The notes under the pieces: generated by a model
The model's database searches: none
Told to the model about the DNA's origin: nothing
The model's input: the letters and a program-made list of their open reading frames with translations, nothing else
Source: Prevotellaceae bacterium UBA1720
GTDB taxonomy: Bacteria > Bacteroidota > Bacteroidia > Bacteroidales > Bacteroidaceae
Reading direction: 5' to 3'
DNA length: 14,321 nucleotides
Assembly (NCBI GenBank): GCA_002317475.1
Contig: DCIS01000057.1
Span: 1 to 14,321 of the forward strand
Position numbers and translations under genes: made by a program
Shown here: one piece after another, positions 1 through 8,228 of the stretch
Layout: every line of letters starts with the position of its first letter
Numbering within the stretch: the stretch's first letter is position 1

Positions 1-312
1 GAAGGCAAGCGTTGGTTTGACCTGGTTCGCTATGCAGAGCGTCATGCCGGTGGTATCAATGGTACCAAGGATGAACGCGAATGGAGCGAAGAGAACCCCG
101 TGAACAATGGCAAGGTGGGTGTGGACCTGATGGTCGAGAACTATATGGCAACTACCTATAGCGAATTGAAGAACCAGTTGAAGAACCGCTTCAAGAACCG
201 CTATGGTCTGTACAACCTCATTCACTATATGGAGATCAAGGCCAGTGTAGACGAAAATGGTGTACAGCACTTGGAGCAGAATCCTGTTTGGAATAAATCT
301 AAGTATGATTAA
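1..312 (+). CDS. SusD/RagB family outer-membrane lipoprotein, C-terminal fragment
   Basis: This is the last 103 codons of a gene whose start lies before the window; the frame is open from base 1 to the TAA at 310-312. The first residues, EGKRWFDLVRYAERHAGG, match the conserved motif near the end of SusD proteins (the E-G-x-R-x-F-D-L-x-R core). The end of the protein, with QNPVW close to the C terminus, is also typical of the family. SusD proteins are surface lipoproteins that cap a SusC transporter and bind glycan. The GTG at 100 is internal and not a start. Only 14 bases separate its stop from the next gene, so the two are probably co-transcribed. A matching SusC gene is expected upstream (inferred, not seen). 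The motif is repeated in the complete SusD gene at 8229, so the locus carries at least two SusD paralogs. Confidence 0.93.
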   Translation, partial: EGKRWFDLVRYAERHAGGINGTKDEREWSEENPVNNGKVGVDLMVENYMATTYSELKNQLKNRFKNRYGLYNLIHYMEIKASVDENGVQHLEQNPVWNKSKYD

Positions 313-326
313 TCAAAGAGGAGGAA

Positions 327-2540
327 ATGAAAATGAAGACATTTAATCTGAAAAATACAGGTCTCCTGGCCTTGGCCTTCGCTGGTCTGGCCACAACACA
401 GAGTTGTAAGGAGAATATTGACGAGTCAAATCGTTATACCTTTACTGAATACACTGTAGCAAGTTATCTGGAATCTCACCCCAACGCATATAGCGAGTAC
501 TACAAACTTCTGGGAGAGGTACCCGTCAGCGGACAGTCAGAGTCTACTGTTCAACAGTTGATCTCTGCCCGTGGTAACTTCACCGTGTTTGCTCCTACCA
601 ACGAGGCTATCCAGGAGTATCTGGACTCGCTCTCAAGAAAGGGTATCATCAGTGCAGGTTCATGGGATGCATTCCCCAATGAGCACGTGAAAGACTCTAT
701 CAAGAAGGTTATCGTATTTAACAGTATCATCGATGGTGGTGATCAGACCGAGGCATATCAGACCAGTAACTTCCCCGAGGCAAAGACTGACGGTGATCCT
801 GAGTTTGAGATGCCCAACCTGAACGACCGTAAACTGAAACTGACATACGACAAGAAGAATCCCGACTCCATGTATATCAACAACACAGCGTTGATAGACC
901 TGAACAATCGTGATATCCTTGCCATCAATGGTTACATTCATCAGGTACATGCAGTCATCGCACCCGACAATTCCACCCTTGGAGATAAGTTCAAGGACTA
1001 TATTGACAGAGGTGAAGGCAACCTTATCATCCTGGCTCGTATGATGCAGGCTTGTGGTCTGTTGGATACTTTATCAAAGGAAAAGGATGAGGTGTATGAG
1101 AAACTGATCGAAAAGGGACAGTTGCGTAAGGGAGTGGACGGCAAGTACGACTACTACCTCCCCAAGCATTCATCACATGGTGTATATGGTTACCTCCGTC
1201 CACACCGCAAATATGGCTACACCATCTTTGCAGAGAAAGACGAGGTATGGGAGCGTGAGATTGGCAAGGCTAAGAGCGAGATCAGCCTGTCTGACATGGA
1301 GCAGTTGGCAGCCAAGTATTATCCCAATGCAAAGGTGAACGGCAATTACAGCGATCCCGAGAATGCCCTCTACCAGTTTGCAACCTATCATATCCTGCCC
1401 ATGCGTTTGCCCTCTAACAAGTTGGTTATCCACTATAACGAGAGTGGTTACAACTATGCATCAAGCACGCGCTACACTGTTCCTACATGGGAAATCTACA
1501 CTACCATGGGACAGCGCAGACTGCTGAAGTTGTACCAGGCAGGTCCTGACTATGCACTGGATCACACCAGCAGCATCTACCTCAACCGTTTCCCCGTACT
1601 GAACAATGCACGTGAGAACGCAAGAGAGAAGAATGCATACGCAGAGGTATCATGCGGTCCTGAGCAGGAAGGTATCAAACTCAATACCAAGGATACTGAT
1701 GCAGATGAATTGAACGTAATCAATGGTATCGTATACACCATCGACAATGTCCTGGCATACGATGAGAATACCCAGAACAACTTCCAACGTCAGCGCCTGC
1801 GTTTCGATGCAGCAGCCTTGTTCCCCGAATGGATGAACAACGACATCCGTCAGGTACGCAACTCAAGCAGCTACTATGACACCGTGGCAATGCCCTGCAG
1901 CAACGACTACCAGTATTGCGATGACCTTGAGATTATGGAAGGTTCGCAGTTCTACTACCTCTCTGGCTACAACCTGGGATGGCAGAACTGGCAAGGTGAC
2001 GAGATTAATGTGACTGGTCGCTACGAGATGATCTTCCGTTTGCCCCCCGTACCAAAGGAGGGTACCTACGAGATCCGCTATGCTGTACAGACCAACTCCA
2101 CCGTACGTGGTATGTGTCAGGTTTACTTCGGTACTGACAAGAACAACCTTCGTGCCATGGGTATCCCCTTGGACCTGCGTATGGGTGGTCAGCAGCGTAA
2201 GACCACAGCAGGTACATTCGAGAGTATCGTAGGTTGGGAGTCGGACAACCTTACCGACGATGATTACAATGCCGAGGTTGACAAGAAGATGCGTAACAAT
2301 GGTTTCATGAAGGGTCCTCGCCACTATTCTGGCACCCCAGGTTCAACCAGTTATGCACGCACCATGGAGTACCTTACCCGTCGTATCATCGTTCGTGAGT
2401 ACATGTACCCCGGTAAGACCTACTACCTGAAGTTCAAGAGTGTATTGGACAACGAGAAACTGGAGTTCTACATGGACTACCTCGAACTCTGTGCCAAGGA
2501 GGTCTACGATAATCCCAACGATCCCGAGGATATTTGGTAA
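327..2540 (+). CDS. FAS1 (fasciclin)-domain surface lipoprotein with C-terminal beta-rich module
   Basis: The protein has 737 residues. A lipoprotein signal ends at Cys27 (LATTQSC), followed by the acidic stretch KENIDES, as in Bacteroidetes lipoproteins exported to the surface. FAS1-like domain 1 covers about residues 41-213: FTVFAPTNEAIQEYL (85-99) is the FAS1 H1-type box and INGYIHQVHAVIAP (200-213) the closing box. A second, divergent domain covers about 225-478 and ends in NVINGIVYTIDNVLAY. Residues about 485-722 form a separate beta-rich, aromatic-rich module (EGTYEIRYAVQ at 578-588, FYMDYLELC at 714-722) that resembles a carbohydrate-binding sandwich. The predicted role is glycan binding at the cell surface, inferred from its place between SusD and SusC genes. 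ATG codons lie at 327 and 333; the purine-rich AGAGGAGG at about 317-324 is spaced better for 333, so the true start may be two codons in. Confidence 0.85.
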   Translation: MKMKTFNLKNTGLLALAFAGLATTQSCKENIDESNRYTFTEYTVASYLESHPNAYSEYYKLLGEVPVSGQSESTVQQLISARGNFTVFAPTNEAIQEYLDSLSRKGIISAGSWDAFPNEHVKDSIKKVIVFNSIIDGGDQTEAYQTSNFPEAKTDGDPEFEMPNLNDRKLKLTYDKKNPDSMYINNTALIDLNNRDILAINGYIHQVHAVIAPDNSTLGDKFKDYIDRGEGNLIILARMMQACGLLDTLSKEKDEVYEKLIEKGQLRKGVDGKYDYYLPKHSSHGVYGYLRPHRKYGYTIFAEKDEVWEREIGKAKSEISLSDMEQLAAKYYPNAKVNGNYSDPENALYQFATYHILPMRLPSNKLVIHYNESGYNYASSTRYTVPTWEIYTTMGQRRLLKLYQAGPDYALDHTSSIYLNRFPVLNNARENAREKNAYAEVSCGPEQEGIKLNTKDTDADELNVINGIVYTIDNVLAYDENTQNNFQRQRLRFDAAALFPEWMNNDIRQVRNSSSYYDTVAMPCSNDYQYCDDLEIMEGSQFYYLSGYNLGWQNWQGDEINVTGRYEMIFRLPPVPKEGTYEIRYAVQTNSTVRGMCQVYFGTDKNNLRAMGIPLDLRMGGQQRKTTAGTFESIVGWESDNLTDDDYNAEVDKKMRNNGFMKGPRHYSGTPGSTSYARTMEYLTRRIIVREYMYPGKTYYLKFKSVLDNEKLEFYMDYLELCAKEVYDNPNDPEDIW

Positions 2541-2570
2541 GACAGGAGGAGAACAAAGACCCCTGGCATT

Positions 2571-2590
2571 CTGTTCAGTTGCTTGAACAG
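2571..2590 (+). other. Perfect inverted repeat (hairpin) between the two FAS1 genes
   Basis: Arms CTGTTCA and TGAACAG pair perfectly over 7 bp around a 6-base loop (GTTGCT). It lies 30 bases after the stop of the first FAS1 gene and 44 before the start of the second. No T-run follows, so it is unlikely to be a full intrinsic terminator. It could be an mRNA stability or processing element within the transcript, or chance. Confidence 0.45.
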
Positions 2591-2634
2591 ACCCAAAGAC
2601 AACCTAAGGGAATGAAACAAAAACACATACCATT

Positions 2635-4638
2635 ATGAATAAAACAAAGAAACATATCGGAGCATTAGCCTTGGGATCAGTCATTCTGGCTGCAACCGGT
2701 TGCTCTGACACCTGGGATGAGCACTACAATGGTAGTGAGACTGGTTCTGCGGCCACAGCAACCCTCTGGCAGCAAATCGAAAGCAATCCCAACCTGACAC
2801 GCTTTGCCTCCATCGCCAAAGCAGCGCGTTACTACAAGGATCAGGAACACGCGATGAAGAATAACGCCACAGGCAAGGACTTCTACTACAGCGATTTGCT
2901 GAATGGCGACCAGATCCTGACAGTGTGGGCACCCGAGAATGACGCTTTCACGGATGCAAGCTACAACCAGTGGATGGAACTGGCAAAGACCAACGGCTAT
3001 AGCGTACAGCAGCAGTTGATTGCCAACAGTATCTCACTCTGGCGCAACAACATCTCAACAGGTCGTAATGACACCCTACGTATGCTCAATGGCAAGATTA
3101 TGATCTTCAACCAGAGCGAGAAGACCATGGCAGGTACAAACCTAAATGCGTCTAACATTGCAGCCAAGAATGGTACCCTGCATACCATCAAGGAGTTACT
3201 GCCCTTCAACTACAACATCTACGAGTACATGAAGGATGGTCTGAACGCCAAGACTGTAGGTATCAACACCTTCCATGAATACATCATCAGTACTGACACA
3301 ACATACTTTGATGAGGACAGAAGTCTGGAGGGTACTCCTGATGAGAACGGTTATCCTACATACGTAGACAGTGCTTACCAGAACACCAATACGATGTTTG
3401 AGGGTACACACCGTAACTCCATCTCAAATCCTGAAAGAGACCTCACCGCACTGGAAAGTTTCGGTGCACATGTGGAAAGCGAGGACAGTTCATTTGTGAT
3501 GATCATCCCCACAGACGCAGCATGGAAGGAAGCTTATGACAAGTTGACTCCTCTGTACAAGTATGCCAACAACTATGTTGACAATGAGAAGGCAGATCGC
3601 AGCATGAGCGCTAACCGCGAGATTACGGACGAGATGATGGACTCTTTGATCAACATGAATATCAACATGGATATCATCTCTCCCCTTTGCTACAACGTGA
3701 ACATCCAGCCCAACGCAAATGGTCGCAAGGGTGTATGGAAAGCAGCAGACTTCGCAAACCAGCAGGGTGCCTCAGCCAAGTACTTGATAAACACCTTTGG
3801 TGATACCTTGCGTAGTGACGCCAACTGGGAGAAGAGTACACTCTTTGAGGGTGAGAAGATAGAACTGAGCAACGGTTATGGCATTCTGGCAAGCAAGTGG
3901 AATGTTCCCGCTAAGTTGTACAAGCCTGATGTAATCGTGGAGTGTGGTAGCAACAGAGGAAAGAACAGTTTCTACAATAAGGAGAACTGGAAGAACCAGG
4001 CTGCTGACTCACCTACTACCTATCCTTTCACCAACGACACTCAGTGGAATGACACTACCGGTGTGGTAAGCCACAACAACTTCCTGTATGTTTTCCCAAC
4101 CAACGACAACAGCAAACCTTCAATCAGTTTCAAGTTGCGTGGCAACGACGGCGAGAATGTTGAGTCAGAGGTTATGAGCGGACGTTATGACATCAAGGTT
4201 GTCATGGTTCCCAACTACTACATGACCAGCAATGACTCCACCATTGTACTTACCGTAAACAACAGTGGTCGTGGAACAGGTAAAGTGGTCAACGGAGACA
4301 CCATCCCCGTAAAGCACAAGCTGAAAGCAACCGTCTATTATGTCAATAATGATGGCGTAGACACCAAGGGTGTTGCCAAGCAGGCCACAAGAACCACAGC
4401 GAAGGATGAATATGTAGACTATGACGGCACAAAGGTAGATACTCTGACCATCTTCGAGGACTTTGTGTTCCCATACTCTTACAAGAACCTCTCTCACTCT
4501 TACCCCATCCTGGAACTCACGGCTGATGTTAGTTCAGGCGAAAAGAAGCAGGGCTATAGCCATGACTTCTGTATCGACCAGATTATTCTGGTGAGCAAGG
4601 ACGACAACACCGTTGTCACAGTCAAGAGAGAAGACTAA
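2635..4638 (+). CDS. FAS1 (fasciclin)-domain surface lipoprotein, second paralog
   Basis: The protein has 667 residues. A lipoprotein signal with lipobox LAATGC places the lipid on Cys23, followed by SDTWDEHYN, an acidic start consistent with outer-membrane or surface location. FAS1-like domain 1 is at about 41-190: ILTVWAPENDAF (94-105) is the first box and AAKNGTLHTIKELLPF (176-191) the closing box. A second domain at about 194-423 has SSFVMIIPTDAAW (285-297) and closes with NGYGILASKW. The C-terminal module, about 430-655, is beta-rich and has GRYDIKVVMV (516-525) and HDFCIDQIILV (643-653), matching in order and spacing the G-Y-E-I-R and F-Y-M-D-Y-L-E-L segments of the preceding gene. The two are therefore likely diverged duplicates with the same layout, and both may act as glycan-binding partners of the SusC/SusD pair downstream. 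The binding role is inferred. The gap to the previous gene is 94 bases and to SusC only 33. Confidence 0.85.
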   Translation: MNKTKKHIGALALGSVILAATGCSDTWDEHYNGSETGSAATATLWQQIESNPNLTRFASIAKAARYYKDQEHAMKNNATGKDFYYSDLLNGDQILTVWAPENDAFTDASYNQWMELAKTNGYSVQQQLIANSISLWRNNISTGRNDTLRMLNGKIMIFNQSEKTMAGTNLNASNIAAKNGTLHTIKELLPFNYNIYEYMKDGLNAKTVGINTFHEYIISTDTTYFDEDRSLEGTPDENGYPTYVDSAYQNTNTMFEGTHRNSISNPERDLTALESFGAHVESEDSSFVMIIPTDAAWKEAYDKLTPLYKYANNYVDNEKADRSMSANREITDEMMDSLINMNINMDIISPLCYNVNIQPNANGRKGVWKAADFANQQGASAKYLINTFGDTLRSDANWEKSTLFEGEKIELSNGYGILASKWNVPAKLYKPDVIVECGSNRGKNSFYNKENWKNQAADSPTTYPFTNDTQWNDTTGVVSHNNFLYVFPTNDNSKPSISFKLRGNDGENVESEVMSGRYDIKVVMVPNYYMTSNDSTIVLTVNNSGRGTGKVVNGDTIPVKHKLKATVYYVNNDGVDTKGVAKQATRTTAKDEYVDYDGTKVDTLTIFEDFVFPYSYKNLSHSYPILELTADVSSGEKKQGYSHDFCIDQIILVSKDDNTVVTVKRED

Positions 4639-4671
4639 TTGATTCCACATACCTTATAGAATATATATAAG

Positions 4672-7600
4672 ATGAATACAATGAAAGAAACAAACAATAG
4701 ATTCCTGCAGCAGACGCTACGCTATGGCATGTGTCTTGCCTTCATCTCTATTGCTGGCACTGTACCTGCTATGGCACAGGAACAGGACGAGGAGAAGGAT
4801 GAGATAGCACAGGTAGTGTACAACAAGCGTGCAGCCGAAGCAGCCAAGGAAGCCAAGAAATATGTAATGAAGAGCGTTCAAGGTAGAATTCTGGACAATG
4901 CTACCGGACAGCCTCTTAGCGGTGCCATCGTCCGTGCACTTGGCTATGACAACTTTTCAGTACTTACTGAAGAGGATGGAAGCTACAAGATCTCTATCCC
5001 CAACTTTGTCAATACCCTCTATATCACAGCTCCTGATTTCCAGCCCATACAATTAGCCGTTAAGGGTGAGGAGAACCAGAATGCCAGCATGCTGAGCAAC
5101 AAGCTTCAAGGATACTACACCGAGGGTAACAGCATTTACAGCAGCAAGAAGGTGACGCTGGACGAGACCAGTAGTATCTCCGTCGAAACCGACATGGAGC
5201 TGAAACTGGCAGGGGATGTTCGCAGTGTCAGCCGTGGCGGTATGCTTGGCATGGGTGACTACCTGACCATTCGTGGTATTAACAGTATCAATGCCAACGC
5301 ACAGCCCTTGATTATCCTGGACGGCAACGTACTTGATCCTGAGTATGAACGTACTTCGTTGCACGAAGGTTACTACAACAATATCCTTGCCGGACTGGAT
5401 CCCGAGAATGTGGAAAGCATTGAGGTCCTGAAGAACGGTACAGCATTGTACGGTGCCAAGGGTGGTAATGGTGTCATCATCATCAAGACCAAGCGTGGTA
5501 AGAGTATGGCAACCAAGATCAACGTCCGTCTGTATGGTGGTATGGAGTTCTCACCCAAGAAGATCTCTATGCTCGATGGTTCACAGTATCGCAGCTACCT
5601 GAGTGATTTGACCAGCACCATCAACAAAGTAACAATCAACAACACCAACAGCACAGACTATGCATTCCTGAACGACAGTCCCAACTATTATTATAATGTA
5701 TTCCATAATAATACAGACTGGCAGAAGGATATGTACCAGAATACCTTCGTTCAGAACTACAAGATCAACGTAGAGGGTGGTGATGAGGTCGGCATGTACA
5801 ATCTGGCTCTGGGTTACTCTCAGGGTGAAGGTACATTGGTAGGAAATGACATGAACCGTCTGAACATCCGTTTCAACACAGACATCAAGATCTCTGATAA
5901 GCTGACAACTGAGCTGGACATTTCATACAACCAGAATGCTTACCATATCATGGATAGTGGCTGGAGCGAGAACTACGACATGCAGAATATCGGATCAACC
6001 AATGTTCTCGGTCTGATTCAGAGCCCTATGATCAGTCCCTACGCATGGTACATGGACGAGTATAACAATAATCAGCTTTCTCTGTCCAAGGAGTATGCAG
6101 GAAAATATGCTTCCAAGTCAAACACACGTTGGATTGAGAACCCTTTCAACTTCGCTCGTACACTGCAGATCAACGAGAGCCTTCGTAATCCCTATTGGGT
6201 GATTGAGAACGGACAGGGCAAGAACAAGAACTATGCCGAGCTGACACAGATCAGCATCAATGCTGCTCCCAAGTATCAGATCACAAAGCAGTTGAGCATC
6301 AAGGATCGTTTCCACTATCAGTTGAACCGTAACAACGAGAAGTATTACCTTCCTATCTCAGGTACAACTCGTTACACCTTGACCGACCTGGGTGATATCA
6401 CATCCGTGTTGAAGACCCAGTTTACCAAGGAGACTACTCTGAACAACGATCTGACCATTGAATGGAAGAACACTTACGGTGCACACAAGGTTAGTGCCGT
6501 GGGTGGTTGGCGTTACAACAACTACTCATACTCATACAGTTTTATGCGTGGTTACAACAATGAGAATGACAAGTTGCCCAACTACAGCAAGAATATGGCT
6601 TACACCAACTACGGCGGAACCAAGGACAACTGGATTGATATGACTTACTACCTCGATGCACAGTACAACTATGCTAACCGCTACTTCGCTGACGTCACCT
6701 TCAGTAGTCAGGCCAGTTCAAGGTTTGGTGACAACACCAAGGATGGCGTACAACTGTTCGGAGTAAGCTGGGGACTCTTCCCCTCACTTCAGTTGGGTTG
6801 GGTATTGAGCAACGAGAAGTGGTTCAACACCAACAGTGGTATCAACTACCTTAAACTGACTGCCGGTGTAGAACAAAGCGGTAACGATGACCTCGACTAC
6901 TATGCTGCCCGTACCTATTGGGAGAGCCAGCAGGTAACAGAGAACACCGTAGGTCTCTACCTCAAGAACATTGAGAACAGTACCATCCAGTGGGAAACCA
7001 ACACCAAGTACAACGTGGCATTGGAAGGTAACTTCCTGAACAACCGTCTGCACGCTGGTCTCGACCTGTTCTGGAATAAGACCGACAACATGCTCAGCAT
7101 CAAAGACCTCAGTTACATCTCAGGTATGAAGGAGTACTGGACCAACGAAGGTGCTATGCGCAACACTGGTTTTGAGATTAGTGCCAATGCTGCTATCATC
7201 AACAGCAAAGACTGGAAATGGGAGGTTGGTGCCACTGTAGGTCATTACAACAACAAGATTACTGCACTGCCAAGCCAGAATACCATTGACCTTAAGGTTT
7301 ATGATATAGCAAGTGATGGCTACATCGCAAACGGAACTATCAATGGCTACACCAGTAGCATCTACGGTGAGAGCAACATCCTCACAGCTGTTGGTTATGC
7401 AGCAGGCAGTTTCTATGGTTGGCAGACTAATGGCGTCTATGCAAATGCATCAGAGGCAGCAAGTGCAACAACCACTAACATCACCCTACTTGATGCTAAT
7501 GGTGACGTTGCATACAATAACGAAGGCCACCTCGCCTACCCCACAGGTCTGGCTGACGCAAGCCAGAAGTTCCGTAACTTCCAGGCTGGTGATGTACGTT

Positions 7601-8163
7601 TCGTAGACCAGAATGGCGATGGTGTGATCGATGAATACGATAAGGTGGTGATCGGTAATCCCAACCCCGACATCTATGGTAACATCTCAAGTAGCCTTTC
7701 TTGGAAGAACCTGCGCCTCGACGCTATCTTCAAGTACTCTCTGGGCAACGATGTATACAACTATCAGCGTAGCATCCTTGAAGGTGGCAACACTACCTAC
7801 AACCAGACTACTGCTATGGCAAACCGCTGGACCTACGAGGGTCAGCAGACGTATATTCCCAAGACATGTTATCAAGACAGCAAGGATTGGCGTAACAATG
7901 AGCGTATGAGTGATCGCTGGATTGAGGATGGCAGTTATCTTAAACTGAAGAATATCCGCCTCACCTATGTAGTACCATTCCACAACGAATGGCTTCAGGG
8001 TGCCAAGGTATGGGCAGAAGGTAACAACCTCTTCACCATCACCAAGTATCTGGGTACCGATCCTGAGATGTCTTGCCGCAATAGCAGTCTCTATCAGGGT
8101 ATTGATACAGGTCTTGTACCTTCAGGACGCAGTTTCAATATTGGTGTTAGCCTCAACCTCTAA
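4672..8163 (+). CDS. SusC/RagA family TonB-dependent outer-membrane transporter
   Basis: The protein has 1163 residues, within the usual SusC length. The signal peptide probably ends at AMA (33-35). A charged Ala/Lys/Glu-rich linker (about 36-66) precedes a carboxypeptidase-regulatory-like beta domain (about 68-130, VQGRILDNATGQPLSGAIV). The TonB plug lies at about 165-275: YLTIRGINSINANAQPLIIL, then DPENVESIEVLKNGTALYG and GGNGVIIIKTKRG, all SusC hallmarks. The rest is a 22-strand-type barrel rich in Tyr and Asn. An EF-hand-like loop, DQNGDGVIDEYD (979-990), followed by IGNPNPDIYGN, is common in SusC barrels. It imports oligosaccharides captured by SusD, powered by TonB-ExbBD. ATG codons exist at 4672 and 4681; the leader is AT-rich without a clear Shine-Dalgarno sequence, so the start is uncertain by three codons. 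It sits 33 bases after the second FAS1 gene and 65 before SusD. Confidence 0.96.
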   Translation: MNTMKETNNRFLQQTLRYGMCLAFISIAGTVPAMAQEQDEEKDEIAQVVYNKRAAEAAKEAKKYVMKSVQGRILDNATGQPLSGAIVRALGYDNFSVLTEEDGSYKISIPNFVNTLYITAPDFQPIQLAVKGEENQNASMLSNKLQGYYTEGNSIYSSKKVTLDETSSISVETDMELKLAGDVRSVSRGGMLGMGDYLTIRGINSINANAQPLIILDGNVLDPEYERTSLHEGYYNNILAGLDPENVESIEVLKNGTALYGAKGGNGVIIIKTKRGKSMATKINVRLYGGMEFSPKKISMLDGSQYRSYLSDLTSTINKVTINNTNSTDYAFLNDSPNYYYNVFHNNTDWQKDMYQNTFVQNYKINVEGGDEVGMYNLALGYSQGEGTLVGNDMNRLNIRFNTDIKISDKLTTELDISYNQNAYHIMDSGWSENYDMQNIGSTNVLGLIQSPMISPYAWYMDEYNNNQLSLSKEYAGKYASKSNTRWIENPFNFARTLQINESLRNPYWVIENGQGKNKNYAELTQISINAAPKYQITKQLSIKDRFHYQLNRNNEKYYLPISGTTRYTLTDLGDITSVLKTQFTKETTLNNDLTIEWKNTYGAHKVSAVGGWRYNNYSYSYSFMRGYNNENDKLPNYSKNMAYTNYGGTKDNWIDMTYYLDAQYNYANRYFADVTFSSQASSRFGDNTKDGVQLFGVSWGLFPSLQLGWVLSNEKWFNTNSGINYLKLTAGVEQSGNDDLDYYAARTYWESQQVTENTVGLYLKNIENSTIQWETNTKYNVALEGNFLNNRLHAGLDLFWNKTDNMLSIKDLSYISGMKEYWTNEGAMRNTGFEISANAAIINSKDWKWEVGATVGHYNNKITALPSQNTIDLKVYDIASDGYIANGTINGYTSSIYGESNILTAVGYAAGSFYGWQTNGVYANASEAASATTTNITLLDANGDVAYNNEGHLAYPTGLADASQKFRNFQAGDVRFVDQNGDGVIDEYDKVVIGNPNPDIYGNISSSLSWKNLRLDAIFKYSLGNDVYNYQRSILEGGNTTYNQTTAMANRWTYEGQQTYIPKTCYQDSKDWRNNERMSDRWIEDGSYLKLKNIRLTYVVPFHNEWLQGAKVWAEGNNLFTITKYLGTDPEMSCRNSSLYQGIDTGLVPSGRSFNIGVSLNL

Positions 8164-8174
8164 TCATCGACCAT

Positions 8175-8210
8175 CCGAAAAAGCCGGACAAACCGGAACA
8201 TCCGGATAAA
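8175..8210 (+). repeat. Four-copy 9-bp direct repeat (CCGGA core) in the SusC-SusD gap
   Basis: The CCGGA core (CCGAA in the first copy) starts at 8175, 8184, 8193 and 8202, exactly 9 bases apart, with A-rich spacers between. Copies three and four also form a small inverted repeat (CCGGA-ACA-TCCGG, 8193-8205). The array starts 12 bases after the SusC stop and its last core ends 22 bases before the SusD start. Function unknown. Confidence 0.7.
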
Positions 8211-8228
8211 AATTAAAACAAAACAACA

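Noticed and set aside
979..2540. Frameshift or broken gene in the first FAS1 protein because its second FAS1 domain is hard to see
   Set aside because: The frame is open for 737 codons and the closing FAS1 box and C-terminal module are in the same frame; the domain is divergent, not broken.
2571..2590. Intrinsic terminator between the FAS1 genes
   Set aside because: The stem is perfect but only 7 bp and no T-run follows, so termination is unlikely.
4639..4671. Promoter in front of SusC (TATAGAAT / TATATAAG)
   Set aside because: AT-rich, but it does not match TAnnTTTG and has no -33 element; the gap is only 33 bases and looks like an ordinary leader within an operon.
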